Positions 44,129 through 52,831 of a stretch of 64,000 bases of DNA are shown one piece after another. This DNA comes from Anaerolineales bacterium. GTDB taxonomy: Bacteria > Chloroflexota > Anaerolineae > Anaerolineales > UBA11579. Both the position numbers and the translations under genes were made by a program. The notes under the pieces are model-generated. The model made no database searches. It was not told where the DNA came from and saw nothing but the letters and a program-made list of their open reading frames with translations. How positions within the stretch are numbered: position 1 is the stretch's first letter; every line of letters starts with the position of its first letter. The DNA is taken from positions 1,082,480-1,146,479 of the forward strand of contig JAHBVC010000001.1 in NCBI GenBank assembly GCA_019637755.1. Reading direction: 5' to 3'.

Positions 44129-45349
44129 ATGAATACCATCGCCCTCCTTCATTATTCTGCGCCGCCTGTGGTCGGCGGGGTGGAAAGCGTCATGGAGCAC
44201 CATGCGCGCCTGTTGACCGCGGCTGGACATACGGTGCGGCTGGTGGCCGGCCGCGGCCAGCCCACCGACCGGCGCATTGCCCTCTTCAAGATCCCGTTGA
44301 TGGATTCGCGCCATTCGCGCGTGCTGGCGGCTAAGCAAGCGCTGGACGCCGGCCGCCAGCCGGCTGGCTGGGCGCGCTTGGTGAACGATATCCAGCAGCG
44401 CCTGGCGGATGCGCTGGCCGGCGTAGAGCTTGTCATCGCTCACAATGTGGCCTCGCTACATAAGAATCTGGCCCTCACTCAGGCGTTGTACCAGCTAGCC
44501 CAACAACCCGGCTTCGGGCGCCTGGTGTTGTGGCACCATGATGTGGCCTGGGGTGCGCTGCGCTACAACACTGAGCTGCATCCTGGCCCCCCGTGGGAGC
44601 TATTGCACACACCGTGGCCCAACGCCACCCACGTTACCATTTCGGCGGCGCGCCAAGCTGAGCTGGCCGCTCTGCTACAACTACCCCGCGAGGAGATCCG
44701 CGTGATCCCCAACGGCGTCAGCCCGCGGCTGTTCTACAAGCTGGGCCGCACGAGCATCGGGCTATTGCAAAGGCTGGATCTGCTAGCCGCCAGCCCGCTG
44801 CTGCTGATGCCCGTGCGGCTGACGCGCCGCAAGAACATCGAGCTTGCTTTGCACACTCTGGCGGCGCTGCGCACAAAGATGCCCGCCGCACGGCTGCTGG
44901 TGACCGGCCCACTGGGGCCGCACAACCCCGCAAACCAGAGCTATTTTGAAGCGCTACTGCGCCTGCGCGCCGAGCTGGGCTTACAGGCCCACGCCCATTT
45001 CCTGGCGGAGCACGTAGAGGGCTTCATTCCGGATGAAGTCATCAGTGACTTTTACCAACTGGCCGATGCACTGTTCTTTCCAAGCCAGGATGAGGGTTTT
45101 GGCATCCCGCTTTTGGAAGCCGGCCTGGCTCAAATCCCCGTGTTCTGCTCCGCCATTCCGGCCCTACAAGAACTCGGTGCCCAGGATGTAAGCTACTTTG
45201 CGCCGGATGCAAATCCCGAGAGTGTGGCGACACTGATCTACGACCAACTACAGGCCAGCGCTACCTGGCGGCTGCGGGCCCGTGTGCGCAGCCAATACAC
45301 CTGGCAACAGATCTACACGCACCATCTGGCCCCACTGGTGAGCCCATGA
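44129..45349 (+). CDS. Glycosyltransferase family 4
   Basis: A 406-residue GT-B retaining glycosyltransferase. The N-terminal glycine-rich acceptor loop is SAPPVVGGVESVM. The C-terminal nucleotide-sugar domain shows VIPNGVSPRLF, LLMPVRLTRRKNIELAL and the E(x7)E-type block SQDEGFGIPLLEAGLAQIPVF. Donor and acceptor are unknown. The ATG at 44129 begins the family similarity but has no clear ribosome binding site. The stop overlaps the start of the USP-GpgS fusion (ATGA), suggesting a shared saccharide pathway. Confidence 0.88.
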   Translation: MNTIALLHYSAPPVVGGVESVMEHHARLLTAAGHTVRLVAGRGQPTDRRIALFKIPLMDSRHSRVLAAKQALDAGRQPAGWARLVNDIQQRLADALAGVELVIAHNVASLHKNLALTQALYQLAQQPGFGRLVLWHHDVAWGALRYNTELHPGPPWELLHTPWPNATHVTISAARQAELAALLQLPREEIRVIPNGVSPRLFYKLGRTSIGLLQRLDLLAASPLLLMPVRLTRRKNIELALHTLAALRTKMPAARLLVTGPLGPHNPANQSYFEALLRLRAELGLQAHAHFLAEHVEGFIPDEVISDFYQLADALFFPSQDEGFGIPLLEAGLAQIPVFCSAIPALQELGAQDVSYFAPDANPESVATLIYDQLQASATWRLRARVRSQYTWQQIYTHHLAPLVSP

Positions 45350-47193
45350 AAGCCATTCGAAAATCGGATCTGTTGCGCTCGATCGTGCTGCCTGTGTTTT
45401 CCGGCAGCGCTGCCGAGCTGCCGGCCAGCCTGGCGCGCTTGCTACCCGGCGAGCCGCTGCAGTGGCTCGGTATCGTGCGCGTCAGCCCAGACGAATCGCT
45501 CAGCACAGCCACCGCCGCCGTACGCCAACTGCGCGAGCAGATGCGCAGCCTGCCGGGTGCTCAGCCGCCGCTCCCCACCCTGGTGGCGTACAATCCTTGG
45601 CAAGAGCTTCTGCGCTGGGTGTTGGATGAAAAGCCTGATCTGCTGATCCTGGAGTGGCCGCACGCGCTGGAGCAACTGGGCGTTTCTTTGGATACGCTGC
45701 TACAAGAGCTGCCCTGCAACCTGGCGCTGGTGCGCGGCCCGCTGCCGCGCAAGCTCAGCAAGATTCTGGTGGCGCTGCGCGGCGGGCCATTTGCCGAACT
45801 GGCGCTACGCCTGGCGCTCACCCTGGCGCGCGGCAGCGGCGCCCGCGTGCAATCGCTGCACGTGCGCTCCACGCGCACACCCGCCCAGCCGGCCGCGCGG
45901 CGCGTGATCGCCCAGCGCGAGGCCGCCTTCCGCGGTTTGCAGCAAGTATTGCAAAACTTGCCTGAGGTAGAGCAACGCCACAGCGCAAGCAGCGACCCGG
46001 CCGGTGCGATCATCCAGGCTTCACGGCGCAGCAGCCTGACGCTGCTGGGTGTGGCCGCGCACCTGCCGGCCAGCGGCCACTCGTTTGGCCGCACCGTGCA
46101 ACGCGTGCTGGCTGAAAGCGCCGGCAGTGTGATCCTGGTGCGCTCCAGCCAGCCGGTGCCCAAGGGGCGCCTCACTGAGCGCGCCGGCCAAAGAGCCATC
46201 TCGGTACTGGTGGATAAATGGTTCGCGGAGAATACCTACCACGCGGATGAGTTTGCCAATCTCAAACAACTCGTGGCGCTCAAAGAGCAGCAGGGGCTGA
46301 CGGTCAGCCTGGCGATGCCCTCATTGAATGAAGAAGCCACCGTGGGCAAAGTGATCCGCACGGTGCAGCGCGCCCTGATGCAGCGCGTGCCGCTGGTGGA
46401 CGAGCTGGTCCTGATCGACTCCGGTTCCACCGATCGCACCCGCGCCATCGCCGAGGAGTTGGGGGTGCCGGTGCATGTGCACCAGGACTTGCTGCCGGAG
46501 TACGGCGCCCGCAGTGGCAAAGGCGAAGCGCTGTGGAAGAGCTTGTACGCCACCCGCGGCGACATTGTGGCCTGGATCGATACGGATATCGTCAACATCC
46601 ATCCGCGGTTTGTCTACGGCCTGCTCGGCCCGCTGCTGGTCAATCCTCAACTGCAATTCGTCAAAGGTTTTTATCGGCGGCCACTACGGCGGGGGCGCCA
46701 CCTGAGTGCCGGGGAAGGTGGCCGGGTGACCGAGCTTACCGCGCGCCCCTTGCTTAATCTGTTCTATCCAGAACTCTCCGGAGTGGTACAGCCGCTCTCG
46801 GGCGAATATGGTGGCCGCCGCGTCGCGCTGGAGAAGCTGACGTTTTACTCAGGCTATGGAGTGGAAACAGGCCTGCTGATCGATGTGCTGGAGAAGTTCG
46901 GCCTCTCGGCGATTGGCCAGAGCGATTTAATGGAGCGCATCCACCACAATCAAAGCCTGGAAGCGCTGAGCATGATGTCTTTCGCCATCATCCAGGTGGT
47001 GATCCACAAGCTTGAGCGCCGCAAAGGGCTGGAGCTGCTGGAGGATGTGAACAAGACGATGAAGCTGATTCGCTACACCGGCGAACGCTACGCCCTGGAC
47101 GTACAGGAGATCAACGAACAGTCGCGCCCGCCGATGCTCTCCCTGCCCGAATACAAGCGCGCCGCCAGCCGCCTGCGCAAGAGCGGGCACTAG
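45346..47193 (+). CDS. gpgS: Universal stress protein-glucosyl-3-phosphoglycerate synthase fusion
   Basis: A 615-residue two-part protein. Residues about 10-130 and 138-266 look like two universal-stress-protein domains; the second has LVALRGGPFAELALRLAL at its start and ends SAGSVILVR. Residues about 285-615 match GT81 glucosyl-3-phosphoglycerate synthase: SLAMPSLNEEATVGKVI, LIDSGSTDRT (357-365) and the metal DTD at 412-414. GpgS makes glucosyl-3-phosphoglycerate, precursor of the compatible solute glucosylglycerate. No GpgP phosphatase gene is adjacent. It is coupled to the GT4 gene. Its stop shares CTAG with the convergent gene. Confidence 0.85.
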   Translation: MKAIRKSDLLRSIVLPVFSGSAAELPASLARLLPGEPLQWLGIVRVSPDESLSTATAAVRQLREQMRSLPGAQPPLPTLVAYNPWQELLRWVLDEKPDLLILEWPHALEQLGVSLDTLLQELPCNLALVRGPLPRKLSKILVALRGGPFAELALRLALTLARGSGARVQSLHVRSTRTPAQPAARRVIAQREAAFRGLQQVLQNLPEVEQRHSASSDPAGAIIQASRRSSLTLLGVAAHLPASGHSFGRTVQRVLAESAGSVILVRSSQPVPKGRLTERAGQRAISVLVDKWFAENTYHADEFANLKQLVALKEQQGLTVSLAMPSLNEEATVGKVIRTVQRALMQRVPLVDELVLIDSGSTDRTRAIAEELGVPVHVHQDLLPEYGARSGKGEALWKSLYATRGDIVAWIDTDIVNIHPRFVYGLLGPLLVNPQLQFVKGFYRRPLRRGRHLSAGEGGRVTELTARPLLNLFYPELSGVVQPLSGEYGGRRVALEKLTFYSGYGVETGLLIDVLEKFGLSAIGQSDLMERIHHNQSLEALSMMSFAIIQVVIHKLERRKGLELLEDVNKTMKLIRYTGERYALDVQEINEQSRPPMLSLPEYKRAASRLRKSGH

Positions 47194-48512
47194 TCTGCCG
47201 GGCTGGACATCTCATCCATATAGGCTTTGATGCTGGGCACACCGCTCAGACGCGCATAGTAGAAATTGTTCACCAGGTTGATCACCTCGGCCCGCGCCGC
47301 TTCGGCGCGCTGCGACAGGGGCGCCCCGGTATGTTCGCGCGAAAGCGCATCACGCAACTGCAAGAGCTCGCGCACGATCTCTTCTTCCTCTGCCCCTTCC
47401 AACACGCGCACCACCGACAAGATCAACTGATCCGTCTGCGCCAGCAGGTGGCTTAACTCCACCGCCGAATCGGGCTGAAAGCAATCATCGATGGTACGGA
47501 TCAGCGACCAGACTTGATAAAGCACCGTCGCCGGCTCATCAAACAATTCGCGTAAAAACGCCGCATCGCCATAGCGTCCGGTGAGGCGAAAGATGTTGTA
47601 CATGCGTTTGGCCGCCTTGCCAAAATTACGATCTTTGGTGACGTATTTGCGCACCTCTTTTTCAAGCTGGTGCACATATTCATCCAAAGCGTTGCTATCC
47701 ACCTGCTTGGCCAGCTTGGTGAAGAGCGGGATCGACTCGGCCTCTAAATAGACCTCCTGAAAGTACGGGTCCAGATAGCCATCCAACGGCGTCAAGGTGC
47801 CATCCGGCGCCTCCCAGGTTACATCCAGCATGTTGCTGGCGTTCACCAATTGCTTGCGCACCGGGTCTACCACCACCCAATCCAGCTTGCACCAGCCGGG
47901 TTGCTCGGCGGCCTGCTCCCACGTGATGAGCAGCGGCTGGCCTTGCAGGTCTTGCATGTCCAACTGGCCGGCTTGCAGCTCCGCCGGGCTCCACGAGATC
48001 GGCGAGCCCTGGCTGAGCTCACGGCCCTCGCGCAATACCGGCTGCGGGTAGCTGCCAAACTTCACTTCCATCAGTTGGTAGGTGGGGCCGCGCAGAGTAG
48101 ATACTGCCTTGGCGCGGATCAGCTCTGCCAGGGTTATGCAAGCAGCCTGGCGCGTTGCAGCCAGGATATTAATGCGCTCAAAGTAATCGGCATCTCCCGG
48201 ATAGGTTTGGATTTTGGATTGTGCGGCTGAGCCGGAAAGCGCCAGGGCGGTTTCCACCTTGCCGGGCACATCCATAAACTCAACCAAGCGGCCAATTTTG
48301 CGAAAGTGTTCCAGATCGGCGGGGCTAAAATCGAGCATGCTCAGGCGGTGGCCAAACACGCCGGTTTTGGCATCCAGGACTACATCATCCCCATCCGAAG
48401 TAAGCGCCGCGGCGGTTAGCCATTGCCGCGCCTCGGCTTCATCGATCTGGACCCCCAGGCGCTGGGCCGATTCAATAATGCGTTGCAGATCCTGATTCGT
48501 TTGGCTGTCCAT
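47190..48512 (-). CDS. Unrecognised protein with nucleotidyltransferase-like signature
   Basis: A 440-residue soluble protein I do not recognise. Residues 93-110 contain SGSAAQS...PGDADY: a Gly-Ser, 11 residues, then Asp-Ala-Asp, the spacing of the nucleotidyltransferase core motif. LDWVVVD at 210-216 could give the third acidic residue. The C-terminal half (about 255-440) is helical and charged. Start at ATG 48512 with GGAG five bases upstream; it overlaps the exonuclease gene by 41 bases. If a nucleotidyltransferase, substrate and partner are unknown. Confidence 0.6.
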   Translation of the reverse strand: MDSQTNQDLQRIIESAQRLGVQIDEAEARQWLTAAALTSDGDDVVLDAKTGVFGHRLSMLDFSPADLEHFRKIGRLVEFMDVPGKVETALALSGSAAQSKIQTYPGDADYFERINILAATRQAACITLAELIRAKAVSTLRGPTYQLMEVKFGSYPQPVLREGRELSQGSPISWSPAELQAGQLDMQDLQGQPLLITWEQAAEQPGWCKLDWVVVDPVRKQLVNASNMLDVTWEAPDGTLTPLDGYLDPYFQEVYLEAESIPLFTKLAKQVDSNALDEYVHQLEKEVRKYVTKDRNFGKAAKRMYNIFRLTGRYGDAAFLRELFDEPATVLYQVWSLIRTIDDCFQPDSAVELSHLLAQTDQLILSVVRVLEGAEEEEIVRELLQLRDALSREHTGAPLSQRAEAARAEVINLVNNFYYARLSGVPSIKAYMDEMSSPAD

Positions 48513-49056
48513 GGCGCTCCTCAATTTCCTGCAGTATCGCGGCAAACAACTGGGCCCCCTGGCGGGCATCTTGCTCAGCATTGTGTTGCAGTGTATCGGT
48601 ATAGCCATAGGCGGCGCTGACTGCCTGAAAGCTGGTGGCATCCCAGGCCACGCCGCGCAAGCCAAAGTACACCGCCTTGATATCCAGGGCGCGGTGCCCA
48701 AAGGGGTTGCTGCCTAGATAGTAGTGCAAATAATCATTGACGAACATCCAATCGAAGGGCGCATTGAAGGCCACAAAAACCGGCGGCCGTTCGCCACATT
48801 GCGCCTGCACCCAGGCCACAAAATCCTGCAGGGCGTGCTGCGCTGGCCGGCCGTGTGCAACCAAGTGCGCCCAATCGAGCTGGTGTATCTGCGCCGCTTC
48901 TTGCGTCTGCCCGGGTTTGTCAGGCTGCAATTCAACATAAAAGGAACGCGCCGGGTCTTCCACCAGCGCGGCGCCGATCGATAGCAAGGCGTAGCTGGCA
49001 GGATTGGGCCCGGCGCTTTCCACATCGACACAGATATACACGGGGGCGGCCTGCAT
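48472..49056 (-). CDS. DEDDh-type 3'-5' exonuclease
   Basis: A 194-residue exonuclease fold: CVDVESAGPN (first Asp and Glu), FVAFNAPFDWMFVNDYL (second Asp) and HNAEQDARQGAQLF (His and last Asp), the DEDDh set of DnaQ/RNase T relatives. It should trim single-stranded DNA or RNA 3' ends. TAAAAT ends six bases before the ATG, so it is probably leaderless. The downstream gene overlaps it by 41 bases, which suggests a shared process. Confidence 0.85.
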   Translation of the reverse strand: MQAAPVYICVDVESAGPNPASYALLSIGAALVEDPARSFYVELQPDKPGQTQEAAQIHQLDWAHLVAHGRPAQHALQDFVAWVQAQCGERPPVFVAFNAPFDWMFVNDYLHYYLGSNPFGHRALDIKAVYFGLRGVAWDATSFQAVSAAYGYTDTLQHNAEQDARQGAQLFAAILQEIEERHGQPNESGSATHY

Positions 49057-49062
49057 GCGCGG

Positions 49063-49103
49063 ATTTTAACATGCGGGCGCGGCCTGGGTGCGCCTTGTAT
49101 AAT
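49063..49103. promoter_or_regulatory. Divergent leaderless promoters
   Basis: TAAAAT on minus (49068-49063) is six bases before the exonuclease ATG. TATAAT on plus (49098-49103) is seven bases before the ATG at 49111. No Shine-Dalgarno sequence fits either gap. Confidence 0.6.
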
Positions 49104-49110
49104 CGTGCGC

Positions 49111-50955
49111 ATGTTGATGCCGCGTTCCCCTTGGTTACTGATCGCTCTGTGTACTTTGTACCTGGCCGCTTGTGGCGCAGCCCAACCCAGCGCCACTGCT
49201 ACGCCCCAACCCAGCGCCACACCCGAAGGGCCGCAAACACTCAGCATCTGCCTGGGGAACGAGCCCGCTTCGCTCTATTTGTATGCCGATAACTCCAGCA
49301 GTGCCCAAGCCGTGCGCCAGGCGATCTACGATGGCCCCTTTGACTGGGTTGGCTACCAACCGCAGGGGGTGCTCTTTGATGGCGCCCCGCAAGTGCGCAC
49401 GCAAAGTGTGACCGTGCGCCAGGGCGACCTGGTGGTGGATGCCGAGGGCCGCTTGGTGACTCTGGCAGCGGGCGTGGTTCTACGCAGCGGCGATTGCCGC
49501 GAGGGCGACTGCCTGCTGACCTATAGCGAAGGGGAGGTGCAGGTAAGCCAACTGGCGGTCACCTTTACCCTGCGTGAGGGGCTGGGCTGGTCAGACGGGG
49601 CGCCGCTCACTGCCACCGACTCGGTGTACGCGTTTGAAGTCGCTGCGGCAGCCGAGACCCCAACCGACAAAGAGATCATTCGCCGCACAGCCAGCTACAG
49701 CGCCAGTGACGCACGCACGGTCACCTGGGTCGGCGTGCCGGGCTATCTGGATGCGCAAGCAGCCACGCGCTTCTGGTCGCCGCTGCCACAGCATGCCTGG
49801 GGTAGCCTCCCGGTGGCCGCATTGGCCGGCGAGGAGCAGGTGGCGCGCCGCCCGCTGGGCTGGGGGCCGTATGTAATCGACCAATGGATCGCGGGGGAGC
49901 AGATCCAGCTACGCCGCAATCCAAATTACGCTGGCCCCGCGCCGCACTTTGCTGAGCTGCGCTTCGTGTTTATCGGCCACAATGCCAACACCGCAGCGGC
50001 GCTGGCCGATGGGCGCTGCGATCTTTTGTTGCCCTCCAGCGGAGCCAGCGAAGTGGCCGACGGGCAAAACTTCCCCATTGAGCAAGACCAGTGGTTGCAT
50101 CTGGTATTTGGCATCACGCCGCAAGCGTACGATGATGGCTACAACGTCTATGCTGACCGGGCCGATTTCTTTAGCGCGCCCGCCATGCGCACGGCCTTTG
50201 CACAATGTATTGACCGTGAAGCGATTGCGGCAGGCCTGGGTGGCCGCCTGGCCAATAGCTACCTGCCAGACAGCAGCCCCTATGCCACTGCGGCCGCGGC
50301 GCTGCCCGCTTTCGATCCGGCGGCCGGCGCCGCCAGCCTGGAAGCGCAGGGCTGGCGCCTGGGCGCGGATGGCTGGCGCAGCGCGCAAGGCTTTGCCGGG
50401 GCGCTGTTCGGCCAGGCACTGGAAATGAACCTGGCCGTGGCCGAGAGTGACCTGGCGACGGCTGAACGCGTGCAAGCCAACCTGGCAGAGTGCGGCGTTA
50501 AGGTGAACCTGCAGGCCTTGCCCACAGAAGAGCTATTTGCCACCGGCCCGCAAAGCCCCGTGTTTGGGCGTAATTTTGATCTGGCCTTATTTGCCTGGCC
50601 GTTTGGCGAGCAGCCGGCCTGCTACCTGTTCCTGGGAGACGCGGTGCCTGGCACCGATTGGAGCACCCACGCCTATGGTTGGGGCGGCTGGAATGTGAGT
50701 GGCTGGCAGGATGAGGCTTTTGATAGCGCCTGCCGCAGCGCGCTCAGCCACCTGGCCGGAACGCCGGACTATGCAGCGGCGCAGCAGGCTGCCCAGGCGA
50801 TCTTTGCCGAGCAGTTGCCCGCCCTACCGTTGGCGGTGCCGCTGGGCTACGTAGTGGCACGCGCCGATTTTTGTGGGCTGGAGCCGGATGTGCAAGCAGG
50901 CAGCCGTTTGCTGCAGAACCTCGAAAGCTACGGCTACGGCAGTTGGTGCCAATAA
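49111..50955 (+). CDS. Solute-binding family 5 lipoprotein
   Basis: A 614-residue extracytoplasmic binding protein with lipobox YLAAC (Cys21) and a Thr/Pro linker. The family-5 fold is suggested by the LREGLGWSDGAPLTATDSVYAF block, the PLGWGPYVIDQWIAGEQIQLRRNPNY block and LPDSSPYATAAAALPAFDPAAGAASL. No permease or ATPase lies beside it, so it may serve the transporter at 27245-33604 or an unlinked one. Ligand unknown. The upstream in-frame GTG at 49105 is less likely than the ATG at 49111. Confidence 0.82.
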   Translation: MLMPRSPWLLIALCTLYLAACGAAQPSATATPQPSATPEGPQTLSICLGNEPASLYLYADNSSSAQAVRQAIYDGPFDWVGYQPQGVLFDGAPQVRTQSVTVRQGDLVVDAEGRLVTLAAGVVLRSGDCREGDCLLTYSEGEVQVSQLAVTFTLREGLGWSDGAPLTATDSVYAFEVAAAAETPTDKEIIRRTASYSASDARTVTWVGVPGYLDAQAATRFWSPLPQHAWGSLPVAALAGEEQVARRPLGWGPYVIDQWIAGEQIQLRRNPNYAGPAPHFAELRFVFIGHNANTAAALADGRCDLLLPSSGASEVADGQNFPIEQDQWLHLVFGITPQAYDDGYNVYADRADFFSAPAMRTAFAQCIDREAIAAGLGGRLANSYLPDSSPYATAAAALPAFDPAAGAASLEAQGWRLGADGWRSAQGFAGALFGQALEMNLAVAESDLATAERVQANLAECGVKVNLQALPTEELFATGPQSPVFGRNFDLALFAWPFGEQPACYLFLGDAVPGTDWSTHAYGWGGWNVSGWQDEAFDSACRSALSHLAGTPDYAAAQQAAQAIFAEQLPALPLAVPLGYVVARADFCGLEPDVQAGSRLLQNLESYGYGSWCQ

Positions 50956-50959
50956 CTAC

Positions 50960-51466
50960 TCAATAGGAACTAACGCGCTCAACGTAATTACTGAAGTCAG
51001 GATAGTTGTCCCAGTCGATAGGGCCATTTTCAACTCGGTAGGCCAATAGCGGCAGAACGATCTGCCCCCACGCACGGCGGAAGTAGGCCACGCGCTCAGG
51101 CCATTGCCCACCCGTACCAAAACCATGATCTACAAGGCGCACTCGGGTGTGTCCAGCGTCTACTGCATCGATGCGGATGACAACTTGCGTACGCTGATTG
51201 CGCACTTCCGCCAACGCGGGCGGAGCGTTCCATGTAAAGGAAAGCATACTGGGTTGCTCCAGGGCCAGAAACACCATTTCCTCGCCGCCACGCAGCCCGG
51301 GCGGCTGCTCTAGGTCAAAGTAGATTTCATATGCACCACCGGGGCGCAAGTCCACCTTGCAGGCGGGAGCGAAGAAGGAGCATATGCCCTCTTCGGTTGT
51401 CCACAGGGTCCAAACCTCTTGCGGAGTTGTAGCGACAGTTACTTGTAGCCGTATTTCTTCGTCCAT
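50960..51466 (-). CDS. SRPBCC / AHSA1-like protein
   Basis: A 168-residue START-like helix-grip protein. Typical features are the opening VTVATTPQEVWTLWTTEEGICSFF, the strand LRPGGAYEIYF and a long C-terminal helix from about residue 120. AHSA1-type proteins bind hydrophobic ligands, and most bacterial ones have no assigned function. GGGAGAGGACGAG precedes the ATG. The gene is convergent with the binding-protein gene with four bases between the stops. Confidence 0.8.
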   Translation of the reverse strand: MDEEIRLQVTVATTPQEVWTLWTTEEGICSFFAPACKVDLRPGGAYEIYFDLEQPPGLRGGEEMVFLALEQPSMLSFTWNAPPALAEVRNQRTQVVIRIDAVDAGHTRVRLVDHGFGTGGQWPERVAYFRRAWGQIVLPLLAYRVENGPIDWDNYPDFSNYVERVSSY

Positions 51467-51547
51467 CTCGTCCTCTCCCTTTAGCCCGATGTGATTCCAC
51501 CCTTAGAGCCACCCCCACTCTGCCTGGCCAGCTATCCTCTCAGGGGG

Positions 51548-52831
51548 TTATGCTTGCATGAGCCGGGCAGCCTTGCGGCCAATCTCTACGGCAAAATTCG
51601 TGCCGCGATCCCAGGGGTAGACCTGGCTCATGCTGGCAAAGTACAAGCCGGGCATGGGCGTTGCAATCTCAGGGATATTGCGAGAGTGGTTCACCAGCGG
51701 TACCGGCTGGGCGTAATTGGTCTTATGCACCCACACCTTCTTGATCCAGCTGCGTTCAAAGGACGGATTGATGCGTTGGATGCCCGGCAGGAAGCATTCG
51801 AGCAATTGCTCATCACTGAGTGCAAAGTATTCGTGGCCTAGCTCCAGATAATCGCCACAATACAAGATGTGGTCACCGCCAAAGTGCTCGGGGGAGACAT
51901 AGTTGGTGTGCTCCACCAGCGCCAGGAACGGGAAGCCGGCGCTCTTGGGGATGTTGTACCAGTAGTAGCCCTGCGCCGAGAGCTGGCGGTCAATACTGAG
52001 CGTCATCACCACCGCGCCCATGCTCTTGAGATCGAGCAGACCGCGCAAATACTCCTGGCTGAGCTCGGGCGCCAGTTTAGCGAGCAGTTGTGGGGATGTG
52101 GTGACCAATACTTGATCAAACTGATGGGGCTTGCCGTTGACGCGCAGCTCCAGCTGGGCGCCAGCTTGCGTGACGCTCTCCACCGTGGCGCGCAGCTCAA
52201 AACCAACGCCGATCGCTTTTAGCTTTTTGGCAAATTGGTCAGCAAAAGCCTGGAAGCCGCCCTTATACGTGCCGAGCCGCGTGGTGCGCGCGTGCAAGCG
52301 CGCCCACAGCCAAGCCATATTGACCTGCTTTGCAAATGGGCCAAACTTGCCCTCGATGAGCGGCAGCCACATGCTTTCATACACGCGCGTGCCCGCCCAT
52401 TTGCGCATCCACGCGTCGACGGTGCTGCGCTCCAGCGGCTTCCAGTTGTTGGTGATGCGCAGGTACAGGCCCACCAGGCCAAAACGAATCTTGTCTAACC
52501 CCCAGCCCAGCCCAGGGTACAGCAGCGCGGCCGGGATCGAATCAAATGGATAGAACTTGCCGTTGTAATACATCACCGTGTATGGCCGCGGGAAGATGAC
52601 ATTCTCACTAAGGCCGAGCTCATCGATCAAGCCCAGCATGTGCGCATCGCTGGCAAACCAGTGATGGTAGAACTTTTCCAGGCTCCACTCCCAATGTGTC
52701 TCTTTGAAACCGGAGGCCAGGCCGCCAACATGGCCGGCCGCCTCAAAGATCGTTACCTGATGGCCAGCCCTGGCCAAGTCATACGCGGCGGCCATGCCGC
52801 CGAAGCCCGCGCCGACGATAGCGATCTTCAT
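51548..52831 (-). CDS. FAD-dependent oxidoreductase (amine oxidase/desaturase-like)
   Basis: A 427-residue flavoprotein. The dinucleotide motif KIAIVGAGFGGMAAAYDLARAG is at the N-terminus, followed by the FAD ribose Glu in IFEAAGHVGGLASGF. The C-terminus LYFASMSQVYPWDRGTNFAVEIGRKAA closes the FAD site. Related families include protoporphyrinogen oxidase, carotenoid desaturases and UDP-galactopyranose mutase; the substrate is not clear. The start MKIAIVG overlaps the flippase stop (ATGA), and GGAGAG is upstream. Coupling suggests a role with a lipid or glycolipid. Confidence 0.82.
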   Translation of the reverse strand: MKIAIVGAGFGGMAAAYDLARAGHQVTIFEAAGHVGGLASGFKETHWEWSLEKFYHHWFASDAHMLGLIDELGLSENVIFPRPYTVMYYNGKFYPFDSIPAALLYPGLGWGLDKIRFGLVGLYLRITNNWKPLERSTVDAWMRKWAGTRVYESMWLPLIEGKFGPFAKQVNMAWLWARLHARTTRLGTYKGGFQAFADQFAKKLKAIGVGFELRATVESVTQAGAQLELRVNGKPHQFDQVLVTTSPQLLAKLAPELSQEYLRGLLDLKSMGAVVMTLSIDRQLSAQGYYWYNIPKSAGFPFLALVEHTNYVSPEHFGGDHILYCGDYLELGHEYFALSDEQLLECFLPGIQRINPSFERSWIKKVWVHKTNYAQPVPLVNHSRNIPEIATPMPGLYFASMSQVYPWDRGTNFAVEIGRKAARLMQA

